From NCBI RefSeq assembly GCF_900187305.1, contig NZ_LT906434.1:1178001-1242000 (forward strand): DNA of 64,000 nucleotides. Direction: 5' to 3'. Both the position numbers and the translations under genes were made by a program. Positions 27,300 to 35,550 of this stretch are shown here, in pieces. This DNA is from Neisseria zoodegmatis. Its GTDB lineage: Bacteria; Pseudomonadota; Gammaproteobacteria; Burkholderiales; Neisseriaceae. Numbering within the stretch: position 1 is the first letter of the stretch; the number at the start of each line of letters is the position of its first letter. Under the pieces are notes generated by a model, which was not told the DNA's origin, did not search any database, and was given only the letters and a program-made list of their open reading frames with translations.

Positions 27300-28442
27300 A
27301 TGAACCCCAAATACACCCCGCTTTTCCAACCTTACACCCTCAACAACGGCACGGTTATTAAAAACCGCTTGGCCGTTGCGCCGATGACGCATTGGGCTTC
27401 TCTGTCCGACGGCAACATCAGCCCGGAGGAACGCCTGTTTTTGAGCAACCGTTTCAAAGGTTTCGGCCTGTTTATTTCCGCTGCCACGCTGGTGTCGCCC
27501 GAAGGCAAAGCTTTTGCCGGACAGCCTGAAGCCGTCGGTACCGAACATTTGCCGAGCTTGAAAGAAGTGGCACAGATTGCCCACCAACAAGGCGCGAAAG
27601 CGGTTTTGCAGCTTCATCACGGCGGTATTCAAGCCTCTGCCGATTTACTGAACGGTGCCGACAAAGTGGCTCCGTCGGACGACGAAGCCGGCGGTTCGCG
27701 CGCACTCACCGACCCGGAAGTCCGCGCGCTGATTGAAGCCTTTGCCCGCGCCGCCGAGTTGGCACTCGAAGCAGGTTTCGACGGCGTGGAAATCCACGGC
27801 GCCAACGGCTATCTGATTCAGCAGTTCGTTTCCGCCCAAAGCAACCGCCGCGACGACGAATGGGGCGGCAGCTTGGCAAACCGCCTGCGCTTCCCGCTGG
27901 CCGTCGTCGATGCCGTAGATGCCGTGCGCCGTAAACACAACCGCTCCGATTTCATTGTCGGCTACCGTTTCTCGCCCGAAGAAGGCGGCGATAACGGCCT
28001 GACCATGCAAGACACGTTCGCACTGATTGATGCCATGGTACAAAAACCGCTGCAATACTTACACGTTTCGCTTTGGGATTTCTACAAAAAAGCCCGCCGC
28101 GGAGCCGACACAAATTTGACGCGCATCGAGCAGATACATCAACGCATCAGCGGCAAACTGCCCCTGATCGGCGTAGGCAACCTGTTTACCGCCGAGCAGA
28201 TTTTGGCAGCCTACCAAACCGGCTGGGCAGAATTTATCGCATTGGGTAAAACCGTTTTGCTCAACCCCGATTTGGTCGAACTGATTGAAAGCGGCCGCGA
28301 AGCCGAAATCGTGTGCGAACTTGACCCCGACAAAGCCGACCGTTACCGCATCCCCGAAAGATTGTGGCAGCAATGCCAAATGGGGCTGGCCTACCTGCCG
28401 CCGGTAAAAGGCAGCAAAAAGTGGCAGCCGGTAGATATTTGA
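27300..28442 (+). CDS. old yellow enzyme family NADH:flavin oxidoreductase
   Basis: A 380-residue FMN-dependent TIM-barrel ene-reductase. It starts with the family pattern PLFQPYTLNNGTVIKNRLAVAPMTHW, has the barrel signature FDGVEIHGANGYLIQQFVS, the NRRDDEWGGSLANRLRF loop, and the phosphate-binding GVGNLFTAEQ near the C-terminus. It reduces activated alkenes with NAD(P)H in relatives; the natural substrate is unknown. Flanked on both sides by intergenic repeats. Confidence 0.9.
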   Translation: MNPKYTPLFQPYTLNNGTVIKNRLAVAPMTHWASLSDGNISPEERLFLSNRFKGFGLFISAATLVSPEGKAFAGQPEAVGTEHLPSLKEVAQIAHQQGAKAVLQLHHGGIQASADLLNGADKVAPSDDEAGGSRALTDPEVRALIEAFARAAELALEAGFDGVEIHGANGYLIQQFVSAQSNRRDDEWGGSLANRLRFPLAVVDAVDAVRRKHNRSDFIVGYRFSPEEGGDNGLTMQDTFALIDAMVQKPLQYLHVSLWDFYKKARRGADTNLTRIEQIHQRISGKLPLIGVGNLFTAEQILAAYQTGWAEFIALGKTVLLNPDLVELIESGREAEIVCELDPDKADRYRIPERLWQQCQMGLAYLPPVKGSKKWQPVDI

Positions 28443-28460
28443 TTGGATAAGGTTTCATGC

Positions 28461-28528
28461 GTAGGGCGGGCATCCTTGCCCGCTATTCGGATTGGTTTGT
28501 TTGAATCATACGGCGGGCAAGGATGCTC
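28461..28528. repeat. intergenic repeat GTAGGGCGGGCAT, copy B
   Basis: GTAGGGCGGGCATCCTTGCC at one end and CGGCGGGCAAGGATGC at the other, self-complementary ends about 30 bases apart. Confidence 0.68.
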
Positions 28529-28571
28529 AATTGTTTGAAGAGGCCGTCTGAAAAATGCCTGTCTGAAAACC

Positions 28572-28823
28572 TCAATCGCCGGTTTCATCTTCCTCAAACG
28601 GCGTCTTGCCCATCTCCTTGCGCGTCAGGTAAGTGGTGAACACAGGGAACAAAGCCGCCAGCACGCAAGAGCCGCCGATAACCAGCAGGGCAATGGCACC
28701 GAGCGGCTGATTGAGCAGCTCGTGCACCCAACCGCCCATGCCCAGCAAAGTCATCAGCCCCGGAATAATGGCAGACAGCCCGCAGATTAAGATAATGATA
28801 GAACCGATATGTAAACGACGCAT
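28572..28823 (-). CDS. small two-helix membrane protein, unknown
   Basis: An 83-residue protein with two hydrophobic helices (about 5-24 and 36-57) and an acidic tail EMGKTPFEEDETGD. I do not recognise it. The start at 28823 has AAAGGAG seven bases before it; a longer frame to 28913 lacks one. A TG-dialect and an AG-dialect DUS stand just past its stop (28556, 28541). Confidence 0.65.
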   Translation of the reverse strand: MRRLHIGSIIILICGLSAIIPGLMTLLGMGGWVHELLNQPLGAIALLVIGGSCVLAALFPVFTTYLTRKEMGKTPFEEDETGD

Positions 28824-28965
28824 GACATGCTCCTTTCCGTTGACAGAGTGAAAAAGGAACAGAAACAGTTGCCGATAATCTAACACATTGTTTTTCATCA
28901 TACCTATCGGCATTTTTTCTGGAGGTAATCAGAAAAGCAAATCTGCCGTGTAGAAAACTCAATGC

Positions 28966-29032
28966 GTAGGGCGGGCATTCCTGCCCGCCATTCAGCCTCG
29001 CAAGTTTGAATCGCACGGCGGGCAAGGGTGCC
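28966..29032. repeat. intergenic repeat GTAGGGCGGGCAT, copy C
   Basis: GTAGGGCGGGCATTCCTGCC and CGGCGGGCAAGGGTGCC ends, very close to copy B including the inner GTTTGAATC. Confidence 0.68.
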
Positions 29033-29103
29033 AACCCCACGGTTGCATTATCAAACGATGCCGTCTGAAAAAACATGCCTGCCCGAACAACAAGGAACTA
29101 CCG

Positions 29104-29940
29104 ATGAACCCACTCCAACACACTGTCAACTCCGCAGTTTACCGGCCCGTGTTCTTCTTCGCTTGGTCGCTGCTGCTGCCGTGGGCGGCTTGGTTGGCGG
29201 CGGCTTATCTCAGCTACCAGCCCGACGGCGGGCACAAAGGTTTACTCACGGCCTTGCTGTTGGCCGGTTTGTTCGCGCCGGTGGGTTTGGCGGCGGGTTT
29301 GTTGTGGCGGCAGCCCTCGCTGCGGGCAGATGCCTTGTCGCGTTTGCGTTTTTCCGGCGCGCCCAAACGGTATTTGCTGGCGGCGGTGCTGTTGCCGCCG
29401 TTGTCGCTGGTATTGGCGCAGGGCGTGTCGCTGCTGTTCGGCTATCCCGCCGCACAGTTCCATATTTCAGGCAGCCCTTCGTTTACTTCGGCGCTGATTT
29501 CGCCGTGGCTGGCTTTGGTGCTCGGGGCGGTGCTGGAAGAGCTGGCGTGGCACTCCTACGGCACGGACGCGCTGCTGTCGCGCTTCAGCCTGTTTGCCGC
29601 GTCGCTGGTTTTTACCGTGTACTGGGCGCTGTGGCATGTGCCGCTGGGTTTGGTGAAAGGCTATTACCACAGCGAACTGGTGGCACAAGGCTGGCTTTAC
29701 ACCGCCAATTTTGTCGCTAGCATGGTGGTGTTTGTGCTGCTGATGAACTGGCTGTATCTGAAAAGCGGGCGCAGTATTATGGTGACGCTGCTGTTCCATC
29801 TGGCTGCCAATCTCGGCAACGAGATATTCCAAACCCACCCCGACAGTAAAGTGATTCAGACAGGCATTCTGCTGCTGTTGACTGCATGGGTGTTGTGGAA
29901 AGAGCGGGCTTTGTTTTTCAGACGGCCTCAGAGCGGATAG
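29104..29940 (+). CDS. CPBP family intramembrane glutamic endopeptidase
   Basis: A 278-residue integral membrane protein with about seven helices. CPBP motifs are visible: the double glutamate EELAWHSYG, the WHVPLG segment with a conserved histidine, and the late FHLAANLGN. The second half of motif 1, usually EExxxR, has no arginine. A TG-dialect DUS complement lies within the gene (29855-29866), and the C-terminal FFRRPQSG is encoded by an AG-DUS complement. Substrate unknown; relatives process prenylated proteins or act in bacteriocin immunity. Confidence 0.82.
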   Translation: MNPLQHTVNSAVYRPVFFFAWSLLLPWAAWLAAAYLSYQPDGGHKGLLTALLLAGLFAPVGLAAGLLWRQPSLRADALSRLRFSGAPKRYLLAAVLLPPLSLVLAQGVSLLFGYPAAQFHISGSPSFTSALISPWLALVLGAVLEELAWHSYGTDALLSRFSLFAASLVFTVYWALWHVPLGLVKGYYHSELVAQGWLYTANFVASMVVFVLLMNWLYLKSGRSIMVTLLFHLAANLGNEIFQTHPDSKVIQTGILLLLTAWVLWKERALFFRRPQSG

Positions 29941-30019
29941 ACTGGCTGAAAGGCCGTCTGAAAACGCGCTTGATTGTCAAAATGGATGTAGCCGTTTGGT
30001 TATACAGAGGAGAAACTCT

Positions 30020-30871
30020 ATGGATGCAGATAGAAGAACTTTGATAAATCTCGCTGTTTTTATATTTGTAGCCTTAACTTGCGGTTTTCTTGGCGTATAG
30101 GTAAACACGTTTGTTCCCAATCAAGAATCATTAATGGATTCTATTGGAGCAGGTATTTGGATAGCAATACCTTTGATAACAGTATTGTTGCTCAGAACGT
30201 TTGCAGGTGACGGCTGGAGCTATAGCGGGCTGAAACCCGGCTTCAGTAAAAATCTCAAATGGTATGGTTTTGCCGCGCTGGTGTTTCCTGTGGTTATCAG
30301 CATTGCGCTATTTATCGGTAAAACAATGAATTGGGTCAATACGGCCTGTTTCAATCTTGCTGCTTATATGCCGGTTTTTGGGAGCGTAATCGGGTTTGAG
30401 TGGATTAAAAACATCTTTGAAGAATCAGTGTGGCGCGGCTATCTCACGGCAAAGCTTGATCGGATAACCCGAAATGAATGGTTGATTTATGTAATCGTCG
30501 GTTTGGTTTGGGGCTTGTGGCATCTGCCTTATTATCTGGTGTTTCTGGATGAACACTATTTAGCCATGTTTTTTCCATATGGCAGATATGCTGTGGCGTT
30601 ATATGCGGTCTTGGTTATTTGTGTTTGGACGATTATGTTTACCGAACTGTTCTTATTAACCCGATCTTTATGGGTGGTTGTGATACTGCATTCGGTCGAA
30701 GATGCACTTAATCCACTTATTTCGGAGCAATTTGTTACTGTACAGGCAGACAAAACCCTGATTGTTTCGCCCACATTCGGCGTGATTCCACTTACACTTT
30801 ATCTGCTTACCGGGCTTTATTTGAGAAAACAGCGGTTAAGAATAAGGCCGTCTGAAAAAAACTTTGGTTGA
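30020..30871 (+). pseudogene. second CPBP-family membrane protease gene, interrupted by in-frame TAG
   Basis: The frame opens with ATG at 30020 behind AGAGGAGA, reads 26 codons (a first hydrophobic helix), meets TAG at 30098-30100 and stays open in the same frame to 30871. A 245-residue product could start at ATG 30134, but no ribosome site stands there and the first helix would be lost. The rest carries the CPBP marks: FEESVWRGYL (complete EExxxR), WGLWHLPYY and VILHSVEDAL. TAG could derive from a TGG tryptophan codon. Its base composition is more AT-rich than its neighbours. Either a recent nonsense mutation or a sequencing error. Confidence 0.75.
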
Positions 30872-30986
30872 CTTAAAATAATATTGATCTAAACGAGCGT
30901 AGTTCGGATTCTTGCAAGCGACATGGTCGCTGAACGCCCAAATATTGGATTCTCACCTACGCAGCAATCTAAGAGGAGATAACGAT

Positions 30987-31376
30987 ATGACAAAACTTGA
31001 CCCGATTATTGCAGTCAAAGATGTTGAAGCTAGTGCAATTTGGTATCGCGACATCTTTGGATTCAACAACGCTCATGTCGATAAATATTTTGCGGTGTTA
31101 ACCACTCAAAAAAACGAAATTGTCCTTTGTCTGCATGCTTGGGAGTTAGACGGCCATCCGACCATGACCAATCCGAATATTACGGTAGGAAACGGGTTGC
31201 TGCTTTATTTCAGAACGGCGGACTGGCAGCAAATCAGGAATAATCTTGAAAAAATCGGTTGGGCGATTGAAGAAGACATTCATCAAAACCCCAATTCCCA
31301 TAAGCAGGAATTTTCTTTCCGTGATCCCGACGGTTATTTCATTACCGTAACGGAACCGCATGCTTACGAAGGATAA
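30987..31376 (+). CDS. VOC/glyoxalase-fold protein
   Basis: A 129-residue single-domain protein with the paired beta-alpha-beta pattern of the vicinal-oxygen-chelate superfamily (IIAVKDVEASAIWYRDIFGF at the N-terminus, DPDGYFITVTEP at the end). AAGAGGAGA precedes the chosen ATG. Members include dioxygenases and drug-binding resistance proteins; nothing here tells which. Upstream bases 30898-30960 hold a degenerate intergenic repeat. Confidence 0.82.
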   Translation: MTKLDPIIAVKDVEASAIWYRDIFGFNNAHVDKYFAVLTTQKNEIVLCLHAWELDGHPTMTNPNITVGNGLLLYFRTADWQQIRNNLEKIGWAIEEDIHQNPNSHKQEFSFRDPDGYFITVTEPHAYEG

Positions 31377-31423
31377 GCCGGTGTAGGTCGGATTCTTGAA
31401 TCCGGCATGGTTGCTTAGCAAGC

Positions 31424-31502
31424 GTAGGGTGTGTGCCACCGGCACGCACGCGTTGCTTAAACCACTAAATCCGCGTGCGTGGCTTCGCGCCACACACCCT
31501 AC
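31424..31502. repeat. long imperfect palindrome GTAGGGTGTG
   Basis: Left arm starts GTAGGGTGTGTGCC and right arm ends GCCACACACCCTAC; the inner parts CGCACGCG and CGCGTGCG also pair. About 79 bases, between the VOC gene and the large ABC gene. Confidence 0.68.
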
Positions 31503-31591
31503 CAGCGGCACTACCATAACGTAACAGCCCAAACAAGCTACCTAAAAAGGCCGTCTGAAACACCAATACCTGTCTGAAAACAGAGTAACCC

Positions 31592-34500
31592 ATGATAAAC
31601 AACCCCGCCGTTTCTCTCCGCTCCGTTTCTCACCGCTACGGCAAAACCGTAACGGCGCTGGACGACGTGTCGCTGACCATCCCGCGCGGGGTAACTGTGG
31701 GCTTAATCGGCCCCGACGGGGTGGGCAAATCGACGCTGTTGTCGCTGATTGCCGGCGTTAAAATCATTCAGAGCGGCACGGTGGAGGTGTTCGGGCACGA
31801 CATGGCCGACAAAGCGGCGCGGCAGGCGTTGTCGCACCGTATCGCCTTTATGCCGCAGGGTTTGGGGCGCAATCTGTATCCCACTTTGAGCGTGTATGAA
31901 AACGTCGATTTCCATGCGCGGCTGTTCGGGCTGAATGCGGCCGAACGAAAGGCGCGCATCAGTCGGCTGCTGGAAGCCACCGGGTTGGCACCGTTCCCCG
32001 ACCGCGCGGCGGGCAAGCTCTCGGGCGGGATGAAGCAGAAGCTGAGCTTGTGTTGCGCACTGGTGCATTCGCCCGATCTGCTGATTCTCGATGAGCCGAC
32101 CACCGGTGTCGACCCGCTGTCGCGCCGCCAGTTTTGGGCGTTGGTGGACGAACTTCAAGCCGAAAGTGCGGGCATGACGGTAATCGTGGCCACCGCCTAC
32201 ATCGAAGAGGCCGAACGCTTCAGTCATCTGCTGGCGATGGACGACGGCAAGCTGTTGGTGAACAAGCCCACCCGCGAGGTGATGCGCGACAGCGGTGCCG
32301 CCACGCTGGAAGCCGCCTATGTGCAGATGCTGCCGTCTGAAAAGCAGCAAGGCTCGGGCGGGTTGGCGATGACCCCGTTTGTCGCCGATCCCGATGCCCC
32401 GCCCGCCATCGAAGCACACGGGCTGACCAAGCGTTTCGGCAGCTTTACCGCGGTCGATCGGGTAAGCTTCAAAATCGCACAAGGCGAAATCTTCGGCTTT
32501 CTCGGCTCCAACGGCTGCGGCAAATCCACCACCATGAAAATGCTCACCGGCCTGCTGGAAGCCAGCGACGGTTCGGCCGAACTCTTGGGGCGGCCGATCG
32601 AAGCGGGCAATATCCAAACGCGGATGCGCGTCGGCTATATGTCGCAGGCGTTCTCGCTGTATGAAGAATTGAGTGTGATCGACAACCTCAAACTGCACGC
32701 CCGCCTCTACCAAATGGGTGCGGCCGGCGAACAGGCGGTGGTCGATGCGCTGGTGCAGTTCGACCTCAGCGATGCCGCCACAGCCAAACCCGCCTCGCTG
32801 CCGTTGGGCATCCGCCAACGGCTGCAACTGGCGGCGGCCTGCCTGCACAAACCCGAAGTGCTGATTCTCGACGAACCGACCTCCGGCGTCGATCCCGCCG
32901 CCCGCGACATGTTCTGGCGGCATCTGCTCAAACTCTCGCGCGAAGACAAAATTACCATTTTCGTTTCCACCCACTTTATGAACGAGGCCGAACGCTGCGA
33001 CCGCATTTCCTTCATGCACAAAGGCCGCGTGCTAGCGGTGGGCACGCCGGCGGAGCTGACCGCACGGCAGGCCGCGCCGAATTTGGAAGAGGCGTTTGTG
33101 CGCTATCTGTTGGATGACGAGGCACGGGAAGGCCTGTCTGAAAGGCCGTCTGAAACATTGGTTTCCAAGCAAGCAAACGATGTTGCCGTGCCGCCGCAAC
33201 AGGTTACCGACGATTCGGAGAGGCCGTCTGAAACCGGAAGCGTGGCTCAAGTTTCATCAAGGAGTGTGCAGGCGGATAAGGATTCGGATGAGCAGACAGG
33301 CAACAGGCCGTCTGAAAATGTCCGTTCCGACAGCGGCCTTGCTTCCTTGCAAGCGGAGGAGGAGCAAACGGTTGTTTCGCCGGAAACCCCGATTTCCTCC
33401 ACCCCAGCCGAACCGCGTTCGGAAACCGGCAAGATGACAGAAAGGGAACAAGCCGCCGATGTTTCAGACAGGCCGTCTGAAATCGAAAGCGTCGCCCAAG
33501 TTGCAGCAAGGAGCGTGCAGGCGGATCAGCGGTCGGATGTGCAAATAGATAGCAGGCCGTCTGAAAATGTCCGTTCCGACAGTAGCCTTGCTTCCTCGCA
33601 AGCGGAAGAGAAGCAAACGGTTATCGCACCGGAAGCCTCAGTTTCTTCCACCCCAGACGAATCGTATTCGGAAACCGGCAAGATTACAGAAAGGGAACAA
33701 GCCGCCGATGTTTCAGACAGGCCGTCTGAAATCGAAAGCGTGCCTCAAGTTTCAGCAAGGGGCGTGCAAGCGGGTCAGGTATCGGGTGTACAAATAGACA
33801 GCAGGCCGTCTGAAAACACTCCGCCGACCGACACCTTGAAATACTGGCTGGCAAGCGTGCGCACGTTTGCTTTGCGTGAAACCAAAGAATTGCTGCGCGA
33901 CAAGGTGCGGCTGTTTTTCGCATTGGCGGGGCCGGTGATTTTGATGGTGGCTTTGTCGTGGAGCGTGTCGTTCGACGTGAAAGACCTCACGTTTACCGTG
34001 CTCGACCGCGACCAAACCACCGAAAGCCGCCGCCTCACCGAATATTTTTCCGGTTCGCGCTATTTTCAGCAACAGCCGCCGCTCTCGTCGCCAAGCGATA
34101 TCGACACCGCCTTGCAGTCGGCGAAAACACGTTTGGTGATTGAGATTCCCGAAGGTTTCGGGCGCGATATGCTGGCGGGCAGGCGGCCGGAGGCGGCATT
34201 TTATGTCGACGGCGCGATGCCGTTCAACGCCAGCAATATCCAAGGCTATATCGGCGGCATTTTTGCGCTGTACGGGCAGGATTTGGCGCGCGAAACGGGG
34301 CTGACGCTGCCGCCGCCCGCGGCCAAAATCGAGCAGCGGTTTATGTATAATCAGGATTTTGAAAGCATTTTCGCCATCGCGCCGGGCGTGTTGATGCTGG
34401 TGCTGATGCTGATTCCGGCAATGATGTCGGTGGTCGGGGTGGTGCGCGAACGCGAAATCGGTTCGATTTCCAACTTCTACACCTCGCCCGCCACCGTGCC

Positions 34501-34963
34501 GCAGTTTCTGCTCGGCAAGCAGCTGCCGTATATTGCGGTGGGCATGGTGAATTATGTAGTGCTCACGGCGATGATGGTGTTCGGCTTCGGCGTGCCGGTG
34601 AAAGGTTCGCTGCTGGTGCTGACGGCGGGCACGTTGATTCTGCTGTTCGTGTCCACCGCGCTGGGCTTGCTGGCTTCCACCGTTGTGCGTTCGCAAGTGG
34701 CGGCCATCAGCCTTACCGCGATTGTGATTATGATCCCGACTTTCAACTATTCCGGCTTTCTGCACCCGCTCTCGTCGATGGAAGGCGGGGCGTACTGGAT
34801 GGGCAAGCTGATGCCCGCGTCGTGGTATCTCAACATCAGCATCGGCAGCTTCACCAAAGGCTTGGGCGGGCACGACCTGAGCCGCGAAATGCTGGTGCTG
34901 CTGGCGTTTTACGTGGTGTATTTCACCTCGGCCTGCTGGATTTTGAAGAAGCAGGAAAAATAA
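31592..34963 (+). CDS. RbbA-like ABC transporter: two ATPase domains, DUS-repeat linker, permease
   Basis: A 1123-residue fusion. ATPase 1 spans about 1-235 (GPDGVGKST, LSGGMKQKLSL, LLILDEPTTGVDP), ATPase 2 about 265-500 (GSNGCGKST, LPLGIRQRLQLA, LILDEPTSGVDP), and an ABC-2 permease about 755-1123 with one N-terminal and five later helices. This is the layout of E. coli RbbA/YhiH (about 911 residues). The extra length is a hydrophilic linker (about 510-750) with an 83-residue repeat, 2.4 copies, in which each AG-DUS reads RPSE. Relatives work with an HlyD adaptor and a second permease, neither of which is adjacent. Substrate unknown. Confidence 0.88.
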   Translation: MINNPAVSLRSVSHRYGKTVTALDDVSLTIPRGVTVGLIGPDGVGKSTLLSLIAGVKIIQSGTVEVFGHDMADKAARQALSHRIAFMPQGLGRNLYPTLSVYENVDFHARLFGLNAAERKARISRLLEATGLAPFPDRAAGKLSGGMKQKLSLCCALVHSPDLLILDEPTTGVDPLSRRQFWALVDELQAESAGMTVIVATAYIEEAERFSHLLAMDDGKLLVNKPTREVMRDSGAATLEAAYVQMLPSEKQQGSGGLAMTPFVADPDAPPAIEAHGLTKRFGSFTAVDRVSFKIAQGEIFGFLGSNGCGKSTTMKMLTGLLEASDGSAELLGRPIEAGNIQTRMRVGYMSQAFSLYEELSVIDNLKLHARLYQMGAAGEQAVVDALVQFDLSDAATAKPASLPLGIRQRLQLAAACLHKPEVLILDEPTSGVDPAARDMFWRHLLKLSREDKITIFVSTHFMNEAERCDRISFMHKGRVLAVGTPAELTARQAAPNLEEAFVRYLLDDEAREGLSERPSETLVSKQANDVAVPPQQVTDDSERPSETGSVAQVSSRSVQADKDSDEQTGNRPSENVRSDSGLASLQAEEEQTVVSPETPISSTPAEPRSETGKMTEREQAADVSDRPSEIESVAQVAARSVQADQRSDVQIDSRPSENVRSDSSLASSQAEEKQTVIAPEASVSSTPDESYSETGKITEREQAADVSDRPSEIESVPQVSARGVQAGQVSGVQIDSRPSENTPPTDTLKYWLASVRTFALRETKELLRDKVRLFFALAGPVILMVALSWSVSFDVKDLTFTVLDRDQTTESRRLTEYFSGSRYFQQQPPLSSPSDIDTALQSAKTRLVIEIPEGFGRDMLAGRRPEAAFYVDGAMPFNASNIQGYIGGIFALYGQDLARETGLTLPPPAAKIEQRFMYNQDFESIFAIAPGVLMLVLMLIPAMMSVVGVVREREIGSISNFYTSPATVPQFLLGKQLPYIAVGMVNYVVLTAMMVFGFGVPVKGSLLVLTAGTLILLFVSTALGLLASTVVRSQVAAISLTAIVIMIPTFNYSGFLHPLSSMEGGAYWMGKLMPASWYLNISIGSFTKGLGGHDLSREMLVLLAFYVVYFTSACWILKKQEK
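33217..33825 (+). repeat. 249-bp in-frame tandem repeat carrying DUS
   Basis: AG-DUS copies at 33221, 33470 and 33719, and at 33305, 33554 and 33803, are each exactly 249 bases apart. The encoded 83-residue unit runs from about DRPSEIESV to EQAADVS. Two full units and a partial third; another DUS at 33143 precedes them. Confidence 0.92.
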
Positions 34964-34998
34964 TGCCTGTCTGAACGTATCGGGAAAAAGGAGGCGAT

Positions 34999-35451
34999 AT
35001 GGACAACCTGAAAATCCCGCCAGTGCTGCAATTGATTGCCTGCGCTGTATTGATGCGGCTGCTGGCGGGCGCGCCGGTGGCGGCTTTGCAATGGCCGTCT
35101 GCCGGAGTTTGGGCCTTGCTGCCCGCAGCGGCAGGATTGGCCGTCGGCGCGGCGGGCGTGGCGGCTTTCAGACAGGCACGAACCACGATGAACCCCGTTC
35201 ATCTCGACAAAGCTTCCCGCTTAGTGAGCAGCGGCGTTTACCGTTTCACCCGCAATCCGATGTATTTGGGCTTATTGCTGATGCTCGCAGCTTGGGCGCT
35301 GTGGCTGGGACACGGCCTGTCTTGGCTCGGGCTGCCGCTGTTTGTCGCCGGCATGAACCGCTTTCAAATCCGCCACGAAGAGCGCGTGCTGGCGCACAAG
35401 TTTGGCGAGGATTATTTGAGCTATTGCCGTAAGGTAAGGCGTTGGGTTTGA
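34999..35451 (+). CDS. isoprenylcysteine/phospholipid methyltransferase-like membrane protein
   Basis: A 150-residue integral membrane protein with about four helices. The C-terminal half shows the ICMT/PEMT SAM-binding pattern YRFTRNPMYLGLLLML followed by RHEERVLAHKFGEDYLSYCRKVRRW. The acceptor is unknown in bacteria. AAAAAGGAGG precedes the ATG. A perfect TG-dialect DUS complement lies within the gene at 35167-35178, the rightmost in the window. Confidence 0.88.
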   Translation: MDNLKIPPVLQLIACAVLMRLLAGAPVAALQWPSAGVWALLPAAAGLAVGAAGVAAFRQARTTMNPVHLDKASRLVSSGVYRFTRNPMYLGLLLMLAAWALWLGHGLSWLGLPLFVAGMNRFQIRHEERVLAHKFGEDYLSYCRKVRRWV

Positions 35452-35550
35452 GGGAGAATATTGAGAGAAAGCTGTTGGCTGTATGAGGCCAAGGTCTCAG
35501 GCCGTCTGAAAAATGAAACCTCTGGATGTGAAGGCAGAGGTTTCGGAAGA

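Noticed and set aside
31703..33019. 438-residue minus-strand frame
   Set aside because: Antisense to two intact ATPase domains; His-rich composition typical of a shadow of GC-rich coding DNA.
33121..33840. CRISPR-like array suggested by the regularly spaced DUS
   Set aside because: The spacing reflects a 249-bp coding repeat; repeats and spacers are not of CRISPR size and no cas genes are present.
33752..34873. 373-residue minus-strand frame
   Set aside because: Antisense to the permease domain; no family resemblance and odd His/Arg composition.
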